From assembly GCF_021495345.1 (NCBI RefSeq), contig NZ_CP099397.1, positions 3,038,001 to 3,102,000 on the forward strand: a DNA stretch of 64,000 nt, read 5' to 3'. The notes under the pieces were generated by a model. It had not been told where the DNA came from and ran no database searches. It was given only the letters and a program-made list of their open reading frames with translations. Position numbers and translations under genes: made by a program. Below are positions 39,071-46,204 of the stretch, piece after piece. The DNA is from Pseudomonas hydrolytica. Lineage in GTDB: Bacteria; Pseudomonadota; Gammaproteobacteria; Pseudomonadales; Pseudomonadaceae. Every line of letters begins with the position of its first letter. Position 1 is the first letter of the stretch.

Positions 39071-39385
39071 TCAGGGCGTGTTTTCTGAGGCCCTAGCTCT
39101 GATGCATGGCTTGCAGAGCTTCCAGATCCATCCCTCCTCTACGCGCTCAATTGCGTTCGTAGCACCACAAAATTGGCAAATGCCATCAGTCGCCCGCTCC
39201 ACAGCATCGGCCAGCACAACCAGATGCTCTGGCAAGCCTGCACAATTAATGCGGAGATAACCGTGAGATGGATTAATCCCAGCTGGCTGAACGCCAGACT
39301 CTTTGCATGCAACAAGAAACGCATCAGCGTATTGCTGCCAACCTTCGTAAAATTCACCCAGACTTCCCGGTTTTCGAACGTCCAT
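39071..39385 (-). CDS. Hypothetical zinc-ribbon protein
   Basis: A 104-aa protein whose C-terminal third contains C-Q-F-C-G (near residue 70) and C-K-P-C (near residue 92), a probable zinc ribbon. The N-terminal part is predicted helical. No family was recognised. It is transcribed away from the 31-32 bp repeat array, whose first unit begins about 90 bp upstream of its start, so the array could also act as its control region. Confidence 0.55.
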   Translation of the reverse strand: MDVRKPGSLGEFYEGWQQYADAFLVACKESGVQPAGINPSHGYLRINCAGLPEHLVVLADAVERATDGICQFCGATNAIERVEEGWIWKLCKPCIRARASENTP

Positions 39386-39476
39386 TTACCCACTCCTCCC
39401 TATAACATGACACTACCGCTGGCTACCTTCAGCGCAGCTGGTGTTAAAAAAGAGAATAGAATTTTAGTACATGATT

Positions 39477-39710
39477 TGTTCTCTAGCACATATTCTTCAT
39501 TTCAGATCTGTTCTCTAGAACAAATCTATCAGCCCAAATCTGTTCTCTAGCACAAATATTTTTTATGGAAATGTTCTCTAGAACAGATTTCAATTCAATT
39601 CTTGTTCTCTAGAACAAATCTTCTCACCTCATTTGTTCTAGTGAACAGATTCCACACCCGAAAAATGTTCTCTAGAACATATATGTAGAGAAATCCTGTT
39701 CTAGCAAAAA
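39477..39710. repeat. Eight TGTTCTCTAGAACA-type repeats at 31-32 bp spacing
   Basis: Units start at 39477, 39509, 39541, 39572, 39603, 39634, 39666 and 39697. Four are the perfect palindrome TGTTCTCTAGAACA (39509, 39572, 39603, 39666); two read TGTTCTCTAGCACA, one TGTTCTAGTGAACA and the last is degenerate (TGTTCTAGCAAAAA). The spacing of 31 or 32 bp is three helical turns, placing all sites on one DNA face in AT-rich DNA. This is how iterons of a replication origin, or a cooperative partition or relaxosome site, are arranged. It lies between small genes and the mob genes. Confidence 0.9.
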
Positions 39711-39767
39711 TATTTTAAACAATCAATCGAAAACTTCATGCACCAATTAAAATAAGTTAATAATTAA

Positions 39768-39935
39768 TGTTATAATCATTTCTAAGAGAAGAAATTCCAA
39801 GCAAGCTATGTTCAACCCCCTCTACAAACTTCGTACCTCAGCTTGTAGAGAGCGTAGAACGGCTTGTGCTCATACCCCAAGGGGTTCTGCGCTGTAGAAA
39901 GAAAACACCAAGAACTATAAAAACAAAGGTGGGCA
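39768..39935 (+). promoter_or_regulatory. mob promoter and possible oriT
   Basis: An extended -10 (TG-T-TATAAT, 39768-39776) is followed by CTCTACAA (39820) and TTGTAGAG (39843), an 8-bp inverted repeat with a 15-base loop, and then ACCCCAAGGGGT (39874-39885), a second hairpin. Inverted repeats just upstream of mobC and relaxase genes are the usual place for oriT. No nic site was identified. Confidence 0.45.
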
Positions 39936-40295
39936 ATGAAGAAAATCAAGACCAAGGGCGGTCGCCCGAGAATAGACAATCCAAGAACTGTAATTTCGGA
40001 GGTTTACTTGACCCCGGGCGAAGCAGAAGAACTTCGATGTGCCGGAAAAACCTTTGGTTACGCTTATCTCTCGCAATTCCTCAGAACTGCTGCATTTGCA
40101 CTTATCAGGCAAAAGAGCCTAGGGCTAGACGCAAAATCTGCGTGTGTCGCTGCTCATCTGGGGGCAATAGCATCGGATGTTAATGCCCTGCACCATCTCG
40201 CAAGCGACCCCAGCATGCCAGAGGCTGCTTTTATAATTTCCGGTTCACTCAAGAAAAAGCTAGTAGATCTTAACAAACTCATACAACAACAATAA
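39936..40295 (+). CDS. MobC-like relaxosome accessory protein
   Basis: A 119-aa protein with the MobC plan: a basic N-terminus (K-K-I-K-T-K-G-G-R-P-R), a ribbon-helix-helix-like start (V-Y-L-T-P-G-E-A-E-E-L) and a helical C-terminal half. Such proteins bind oriT and help the relaxase nick. AGGTGGG lies before the ATG. It is 14 bp upstream of the relaxase gene, which supports the assignment more than sequence alone. Confidence 0.7.
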   Translation: MKKIKTKGGRPRIDNPRTVISEVYLTPGEAEELRCAGKTFGYAYLSQFLRTAAFALIRQKSLGLDAKSACVAAHLGAIASDVNALHHLASDPSMPEAAFIISGSLKKKLVDLNKLIQQQ

Positions 40296-40309
40296 AAAGA
40301 GAGAATAAT

Positions 40310-41713
40310 ATGATTAGTAAAAAGGCAAAATTTTCAAAAAATTTTAGAGCGCGAATTCTGTACGAACTTGCCGCCCGCCATTGCGATAAAGAAAAAATCA
40401 AGCATGTGGAGTTCATAGGAGGAAATATTGTATCCGGAAACCCTTACTATGAATATCACGAAGGTGGAGAACGCAAGGTTTTCATTGATCCCGAACAGAT
40501 CATAACTGAGTTCGAGCAACACGCAGCTCAGTACAAAGGAGACAGCGACAACCTCTGTGGACACTACATCCTTTCCCTCGCCAAAGGCGAGAAGCTATCC
40601 AGTGCGGAATGGTTAAGCTCTGTTCACAGCTATATGAAGTCGTTAGGGTATGACGACTCAACAAAATATGTCGCAGTGATTCATAGAGACACAGAATTAG
40701 AGCATGTACATATCGTCGCATCGCGCGTAAGGGTTGCAGCGCGCGATGCGACTAGCTCAAGAGCAGCCCTAGGCGCAAATTTCCAGTTAGTGGCGGACTC
40801 GAACGATAGACATAAAGGCATGAACGCCGCACGCGAGATTGAGCACAGATACCGGCTTTCCACCCCCCGCACAGATGGGTGGACTAAAGAAATACCACGG
40901 TTCTCAGATCCCAAGAAAGATTATGCCTACATCATGCGTGGTATTTCCAAAGCAATTTTTAAAGCCCCTAATCGACCTAGAACTATGTCACAACTCGTTG
41001 ATAGATTTGCTGAGCGCGGAATCAGCATTCAAGTGAAGCACAACAATGGGAAAATATTTGGGATCAGCTACAAACTGACTAATAAAAACGTAAAATTCAT
41101 CTCTGGCACTGACGTCATGTCCACCATGCTCACGTGGGACGCCCTGCAAAGAAACGGAGTAAGTTACTCCCCGCATAGGGATAATTTGAAACTTGGCCTA
41201 GGCCTAGGTATAGCTCAACCAGACTTAGCATCTACAGCCAAATTTGATGCTACGTTCAGAGCATATATTAAGATTACCAAGCCAAAATCTAGTCTGAATA
41301 AATACGTACGAGAGCGCTCAAACAAATATGATTTCTTCGGTGACAGGACGAATTACCACCTGGGGTTCAATATAGGTATAAAACTCCCTCAGCGAAAACT
41401 CAAAAGACAGGAAGTACAGCACGAGATAGAGAAGCAAAGACTAGATAAAATTATCCGGGACATCATGAAAATGGTTGAGAGCATTCTTCAAGCGATCTTC
41501 TCTATATTTGAAGTAACTATTGACTACGAATCTGAAATACACGATCTTTCAGATGTAGCTTTGAAGATCAACGTACCGATGCAAGATGATTTTCTTGACA
41601 AGAGTGTTGATGGGAAACTAAAAAGCCAATGCATAAGCCAGCTAAAATTTGTAATTGCTCAATGCTTGAATAACGAAAGAAGCACTTTAAACGAGCCAAA
41701 ATTAGTTAACTGA
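40310..41713 (+). CDS. MOB-family relaxase
   Basis: A 467-aa relaxase. Motif III is clear at residues 125-134: H-R-D-T-E-L-E-H-V-H-I-V, with the histidine triad for metal binding. The candidate catalytic tyrosines are in Y-Y-E-Y near residue 46, and an L-S-L-A-K-G-E-K-L-S-S-A-E-W segment precedes motif III as in MobA/VirD2-type enzymes. The C-terminal half is unassigned. It nicks oriT to start transfer and needs a T4SS supplied by another element. It is much more AT-rich than the Tn4371-like genes on its left. Confidence 0.85.
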   Translation: MISKKAKFSKNFRARILYELAARHCDKEKIKHVEFIGGNIVSGNPYYEYHEGGERKVFIDPEQIITEFEQHAAQYKGDSDNLCGHYILSLAKGEKLSSAEWLSSVHSYMKSLGYDDSTKYVAVIHRDTELEHVHIVASRVRVAARDATSSRAALGANFQLVADSNDRHKGMNAAREIEHRYRLSTPRTDGWTKEIPRFSDPKKDYAYIMRGISKAIFKAPNRPRTMSQLVDRFAERGISIQVKHNNGKIFGISYKLTNKNVKFISGTDVMSTMLTWDALQRNGVSYSPHRDNLKLGLGLGIAQPDLASTAKFDATFRAYIKITKPKSSLNKYVRERSNKYDFFGDRTNYHLGFNIGIKLPQRKLKRQEVQHEIEKQRLDKIIRDIMKMVESILQAIFSIFEVTIDYESEIHDLSDVALKINVPMQDDFLDKSVDGKLKSQCISQLKFVIAQCLNNERSTLNEPKLVN

Positions 41714-41765
41714 CAGTTGGCGTTGCGAGCACTGACGGATAAGCATCATTAATCCTCGCCTCTGG

Positions 41766-41790
41766 CTGGCCCCTTTCCCGTCAGGGGGCT
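41766..41790. terminator. Hairpin after relaxase gene
   Basis: GCCCCTTTCCCGTCAGGGGGC can form a stem between convergent genes. A close copy (TGGCCCCTTCCCCTCAGGGGG) occurs at 63183, upstream of the double-HTH gene. Confidence 0.5.
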
Positions 41791-42521
41791 TAGATTTGAG
41801 GACTGTCATCATCAAACATGCCGTGAATACCCATAAACTGGATGTTCAGAAAGTGGTCATTGCGAACGAGAACATCGATTTGATTCTTTCTAAACATGAC
41901 CGGTCTTGCGCTTAATGACCCGTCCCAAGTCTGGAAAAGGAAAAGCTCCGCATCGTCGTATCCAATACCCCACCAGTAAACGAATGCATTAAGAAATTTG
42001 GTCATCACCTGGAGAGCCGCTTTGGCATCATGATGGGTATATAGCTCTGGATCCGGACCCAATAGCTTATGTTTCACATCCTGTCCCTTGCGAGGAGGTG
42101 ACGTTATTACCGAGTGCAATAATCTGCCATCTGGCCCAACCTGAGTCTCAACTGGCAGCGACCGTTTCACTACCTTTGGATGAACCATCGCATTTCTGTT
42201 CTTGACTAAGTTACTTACTGCCTGGACATGAGAGTCACCTTTAGGAAGGTGATTATCAGTATGCCATTGGAGTACAAAATTAAACTTATCTATAGTTGGA
42301 AATTTATCGATACTATCCTTTAGAGGGGTTGTCAACTCGACGGATTGTAGAAATGAGTTAGCAGCTGCCTCGATTGCAAAATTTACAGCTAATACAGACG
42401 ACTTAGCTAAGGCACTGTTGAGATCATCGTTATCACATGCCATCGCTGCTTCATAAAGCAATACAGCATCTGAAAAAATCAGCAAGAAATTATTCTCTCG
42501 AATAGTAACGTCTCGAATCAC
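41790..42521 (-). CDS. Hypothetical protein with HEPN-like R-x4-H motif
   Basis: A 243-aa protein whose helical N-terminal half ends with L-V-K-N-R-N-A-M-V-H-P-K, giving R109-x4-H114, the HEPN RNase signature. A C-terminal mixed region follows (F-V-Y-W-W-G-I-G-Y-D-D-A). HEPN proteins are frequent toxins or effectors in defence and toxin-antitoxin systems. It starts with GTG after GGAGGAGGGG. It is the last gene of a minus-strand group that includes another HEPN protein; the assignment rests on the motif and helical context. Confidence 0.6.
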   Translation of the reverse strand: MIRDVTIRENNFLLIFSDAVLLYEAAMACDNDDLNSALAKSSVLAVNFAIEAAANSFLQSVELTTPLKDSIDKFPTIDKFNFVLQWHTDNHLPKGDSHVQAVSNLVKNRNAMVHPKVVKRSLPVETQVGPDGRLLHSVITSPPRKGQDVKHKLLGPDPELYTHHDAKAALQVMTKFLNAFVYWWGIGYDDAELFLFQTWDGSLSARPVMFRKNQIDVLVRNDHFLNIQFMGIHGMFDDDSPQI

Positions 42522-42607
42522 TCCCCTCCTCCCCTACATTTTGTCTTACCTAAGATCACGAAAGTATTTCACTCATCGGTACTATGCCGCCTAAACCATC
42601 ATGCTTG

Positions 42608-42931
42608 CTAGACCTGTCGAATAACAAAATAACCAGTATCGATTGCACCGTCCGATTCCCAGTTAATATTGAACACCTTGAACCCTTTCTCAACGGAGAA
42701 TCTTGGAGACTGTACCTCAGCGAGGACAACTATAGAGTCTACAACCCGTTTGTTGTCCTTCCCCCAGTGGCTAGAACCTGACAACGGTTTATTTTGATCA
42801 TTCAGAAAATGCCTCATATCAAGAGTGGAGACACAATTCTCGAACAGAATTTCATACACACCATCTTGTTTAGTGGAGCGAAATCTATACTCCTGACCGC
42901 CTAAAGAAACTCCGTGCAATTCGTATTTCAT
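42608..42931 (-). CDS. Hypothetical small protein
   Basis: A 107-aa protein of mostly predicted beta structure (G-Q-E-Y-R-F-R-S-T-K-Q-D, then D-S-I-V-V-L-A-E-V). No family was recognised. GAGGGAGA precedes the ATG at 42931. It is 24 bp downstream of the 80-aa gene and 86 bp upstream of the HEPN-like gene, so it may be a partner or antitoxin in this group; that is inference. Confidence 0.55.
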   Translation of the reverse strand: MKYELHGVSLGGQEYRFRSTKQDGVYEILFENCVSTLDMRHFLNDQNKPLSGSSHWGKDNKRVVDSIVVLAEVQSPRFSVEKGFKVFNINWESDGAIDTGYFVIRQV

Positions 42932-42955
42932 TTTCTCCCTCATTATTAAATATAA

Positions 42956-43198
42956 TTAAATAGATTCGGAGCCTACTCTAGATCTGAGTCCTTGAAGATA
43001 GGATATAAGAATTTCAAGCTGCTCTTTATTTGTAGCCAATGGGTACTCAGCTGGCCCCGACCGCAGAATGTCATGATGATCAACAAAGAGCAGTTCGCCG
43101 TTCAAGTACTCGCGATATTCCTCCACCGACATCTCCTGCATGCTAAGAATATCAACCGCCTCAATATCATTTGAAAACTTTAACTTAGTGTAAGCCAT
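42956..43198 (-). CDS. Hypothetical small acidic protein
   Basis: An 80-aa acidic protein (M-A-Y-T-K-L-K-F-S-N-D-I-E-A, then M-S-V-E-E-Y-R-E-Y-L-N-G-E-L). GGAG precedes the start at 43198, and the HEPN gene ends 15 bp upstream. Its small size, acidity and position directly after a HEPN RNase gene make it a reasonable antitoxin candidate. No domain match was recognised. Confidence 0.55.
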   Translation of the reverse strand: MAYTKLKFSNDIEAVDILSMQEMSVEEYREYLNGELLFVDHHDILRSGPAEYPLATNKEQLEILISYLQGLRSRVGSESI

Positions 43199-43213
43199 AT
43201 TATTCTCCAATAC

Positions 43214-43762
43214 CTAAAGCTTTTCGCTTAGGTATTTCTCAGTAGCAGTTACGAGATCGCAGATAAATCTAATGTGTTTCCGTAGCTCGTCACGGGTCAC
43301 TGCATGCGCAACGGGCTGACCAGGAAGCGGACGAAGTGAGCGATGTGCGATATCCCCACGCTTCTTGGCAATCTTGTTAAGCTCGGATTTGGCACGGGCC
43401 GGATCAAAATGATTCCAAACCCAACCTTCAGTAATATCCACACCAAGGTATTTCTCAAAAATTGGTTTTACACGATCAGTGCTTGGCGTATGAAAGTACT
43501 TCAGATCGCTTTGTAGTGACGAGATAAAGAAATTCGATAAGTGCCCGCCATTCGGAGCGCTGCCCGCTATCTTATACGCTGCCTCGATGATCCTATCCTC
43601 TATATAGGTTTCGAGTGCAGCTAATGCCATGACAAGGCTTGCTCTCTTCAACACCTCCGCGTTGGCTGGTGGCGGATTTGTATTTATAGCGTCAAAATGG
43701 TTGAGAAGCTCTATTGCGTCTTGTATTGAATGATTAAATGTCTGAAATGACTGCGAGACCAT
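43214..43762 (-). CDS. RiboL-PSP-type HEPN protein
   Basis: A 182-aa all-helical protein matching the HEPN/RiboL-PSP pattern: A-L-A-A-L-E-T-Y-I-E-D-R-I near residue 47 and the catalytic-type motif K-K-R-G-D-I-A-H-R at R135-x4-H140. Such proteins are predicted RNases in toxin-antitoxin and abortive-infection loci. It lies 15 bp before the small acidic gene and 91 bp after the 203-aa gene. A GAGG site sits 8 bp before the ATG. Confidence 0.78.
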   Translation of the reverse strand: MVSQSFQTFNHSIQDAIELLNHFDAINTNPPPANAEVLKRASLVMALAALETYIEDRIIEAAYKIAGSAPNGGHLSNFFISSLQSDLKYFHTPSTDRVKPIFEKYLGVDITEGWVWNHFDPARAKSELNKIAKKRGDIAHRSLRPLPGQPVAHAVTRDELRKHIRFICDLVTATEKYLSEKL

Positions 43763-43853
43763 CTATAAACCTCAAAACTGCAAGCGACATATAATTAACG
43801 GCGGCAAATACTGCACTTTAACTCACTGACAGCGAGCAGTATGACTGCAACCA

Positions 43854-44465
43854 TCAAAATTTACGAACAAGCTCCACCCATTCAACACTTTTATTTTCAG
43901 TATTAACTCTTACAAACATGTAACCGCTAGGCGGTTTTGAATTCACATCAAATCCAATTGAATCAAGTTCTTTCACTCCAGAGTGATAGTCCGACAAGAA
44001 GTCTAGAAAAACCCCCACTACTTCGTTGTAATCAACATCCGCCCCAGGCTTAGGCAAAAGTAATTTAAATCTATTACCATCACTTGCCTCAGCATATATA
44101 GAGCATGCCATGCTGTAAGGATTATCTTGGCTAAGCTTGCCTTTAGTACCAACCAAAACTGGCTCGATCCTAGGCTGCGTCATCACCTTTGTGGTGGTAT
44201 CGGAGATCTTCCTCTTGAGCACTAAATATAAATCCTTGCCCATTTCACCAAGGAAAGAATCGAATAAGGATTTGGAAAGATACGTTGCTACCAGCGGAAG
44301 CATGAACCACTCAAGACATGCTTGAGGTCCACTTGGCGGCCTTGACTGTACTAAAACAGTGACTTTTTCAACATCCAGCCCCTCAGAGAAACTCTTGAAT
44401 AGATCTTCAGGTAGCCCATTCTCGAATAATAATGTTACATCAGGCTTAGCCAATTTAATCTCCAT
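43854..44465 (-). CDS. Hypothetical protein
   Basis: A 203-aa protein with an N-terminal region containing V-T-V-L-V-Q-S-R-P-P-S-G-P and a short hydrophobic helix (M-L-P-L-V-A-T-Y-L-S-K-S-L), then a mixed C-terminal half. No family was recognised. GGAGAGG precedes the ATG at 44465. It lies 23 bp downstream of the helicase gene of the Gabija-like pair and may be cotranscribed with it, raising the possibility of an accessory component. Confidence 0.55.
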   Translation of the reverse strand: MEIKLAKPDVTLLFENGLPEDLFKSFSEGLDVEKVTVLVQSRPPSGPQACLEWFMLPLVATYLSKSLFDSFLGEMGKDLYLVLKRKISDTTTKVMTQPRIEPVLVGTKGKLSQDNPYSMACSIYAEASDGNRFKLLLPKPGADVDYNEVVGVFLDFLSDYHSGVKELDSIGFDVNSKPPSGYMFVRVNTENKSVEWVELVRKF

Positions 44466-44488
44466 GCCCACCTCTCCTAATAGCTTAC

Positions 44489-46204
44489 CTACCCGTTCGT
44501 TAACTCCCCAAAGCCTGCACTAACCAGCTTCGGACGTAGCTCTTTTAGGCATGAGTTAGGTACAGCCAACCAGAACAGATTTCTCGCTCTAGTAACCGCA
44601 ACGTATCCAATGCGGCCTTCTTCATCGCCAGTGCCTCCCAACAGAGCTTCGATGTGAGCTTTCTTGGCTACGTAAAGCACCGCGTCAATGCTCTCCCCTT
44701 TGACTTGGTGAACCGTTTCTACCCTGATTTCAGGCCCTTGCTTTCCAACTGGGGAGGCTGCATTGAGCGGTGCGTTGCGCAGATCTCGCTTACTCAATTT
44801 GTTGCCAAGATTAGCCACCGAAGCGAATCCGTAGTCCCGCTGGATATGTACAAGAAGACTGCGTATGCGCTGTAGAAGTAGCGCATGCCACTCACTTTCG
44901 CCAAGCAGGTTGGAGGATGGCAATCCAGCATCAGCATCACGAGTAAAGCCCCAAAGAACCCGACGCAGCCTCAACATCCACTCCTCCTGAGGTGCGCCTA
45001 GAAGCTTGGAGGCCAAGCCGCTCGGGGCATCCTCCAGCAAGCTCACCACACCTCTGCTCACAAGCTTGAAAGCATCCAGAAATCGTGCATGTTGATCCCG
45101 TAAAAGCGCAGCTTCTGTAAATGCTGTCATTACCCCTCTTCCAGGAGGTTCAACCTCACCAGACAGCTTGGCGACTCTATCGGCTCCTCTAGCCAGAATT
45201 ACTGCCTGCTCGTGCTGTAAACCCAGCTCATCTAGACAATCTCTAAATCTATCGAACAGCCTCTCTAGCTCTGCATCTTTATAACCTAAGAAATAAAGCC
45301 CACCTGGCTGGGGCTCTCTATAGGGCTTGTCTTCGCGTCCACTCAGAGCGTTTGCCAGATCAATAATGGGAGGCAGAGAGCGGTAGTTACGTGTCAGCTC
45401 GAACCCACTGACACCCTCACGCGTGCTGTAGGAGCGGAGAAATGAGCCATCGGCACCTGCAAAGCCATAGATTCCCTGGTTCGCGTCGCCGATAAGGGAG
45501 ACTTGAACACCTTCTTTAATGAGTAGCTCCAGGATTTCCTGATGCACCATGCCTAGGTCTTGGGACTCATCAACAAGAATCTGTGGATACCGAGTAGCTA
45601 GAGCACGTAAAACAGCAGGCTGATTGGAAAGAGTTTTGTAGATCCAGTATCTACCTAGATCGTGTGTATATGCTCCCGTGCGCCCCAGCCTTCCGACCAA
45701 CTCTAAGGCTTTAGCTTGATCAAGAAGCTCATGATTATCCCCGGTACCAGAGTAGAAGAATGTCTTCCCATCTGCGATGCCCACTTTGAATTCGGCTATA
45801 GGTAATGGAAACGATCCATCTCGCCAATAAGAAAAACCACTCAGAAACGGTTCGCTTCCCGATACCAAAAAGGCTGCTTGATTAGCCCCCATCGTTCGAT
45901 GAGCGTGAGGACGTATTACGTGACTAGTGAAGAATCCATCTAACGTGTCCACCTCGACACGCTTGAGATTTACACCATCTGGTAGATTGATTGCAAGTTG
46001 TTGAAAACCCTTATTGAAGGTGTCGACGGCAACGTTGGAGAACGACAGCAGTGCTACGCGTCCACGGCTGCTCTTCATTAGCTGTCGGATGTAAATCAGG
46101 CGCCTTATTGCAGTAGCTGTCTTACCGCTTCCTGCGCATGCTGTTACGGCCATGGCCCCTAATGGCGCCTGTATAACCGCCAGTTGCTCATCAGAGAGCT
46201 TCAT
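44489..46204 (-). CDS. UvrD/Rep-like helicase (GajB-like)
   Basis: A 571-aa superfamily 1 helicase: Walker A T-A-C-A-G-S-G-K-T at residues 21-29, V-D-E-S-Q-D-L as motif II, G-D-A-N-Q-G-I-Y-G-F-A-G-A as motif III, L-T-R-N-Y-R-S as motif IV, H-Q-V-K-G-E-S as motif V and V-A-V-T-R-A-R-N as motif VI. Its start overlaps the OLD-family gene stop by 4 bp. Class 2 OLD nucleases paired with a UvrD-like helicase constitute Gabija-type anti-phage systems. It is slightly longer than typical GajB. Confidence 0.85.
   Translation of the reverse strand: MKLSDEQLAVIQAPLGAMAVTACAGSGKTATAIRRLIYIRQLMKSSRGRVALLSFSNVAVDTFNKGFQQLAINLPDGVNLKRVEVDTLDGFFTSHVIRPHAHRTMGANQAAFLVSGSEPFLSGFSYWRDGSFPLPIAEFKVGIADGKTFFYSGTGDNHELLDQAKALELVGRLGRTGAYTHDLGRYWIYKTLSNQPAVLRALATRYPQILVDESQDLGMVHQEILELLIKEGVQVSLIGDANQGIYGFAGADGSFLRSYSTREGVSGFELTRNYRSLPPIIDLANALSGREDKPYREPQPGGLYFLGYKDAELERLFDRFRDCLDELGLQHEQAVILARGADRVAKLSGEVEPPGRGVMTAFTEAALLRDQHARFLDAFKLVSRGVVSLLEDAPSGLASKLLGAPQEEWMLRLRRVLWGFTRDADAGLPSSNLLGESEWHALLLQRIRSLLVHIQRDYGFASVANLGNKLSKRDLRNAPLNAASPVGKQGPEIRVETVHQVKGESIDAVLYVAKKAHIEALLGGTGDEEGRIGYVAVTRARNLFWLAVPNSCLKELRPKLVSAGFGELTNG

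Noticed and set aside
39477..39710. The repeat array as a CRISPR or as SOS (LexA) boxes
   Set aside because: The 17-18-bp spaces are too short for CRISPR spacers and the 14-bp units are palindromic; LexA boxes (CTGTATATAAACAG-like) differ in sequence and do not occur in eight phased copies.
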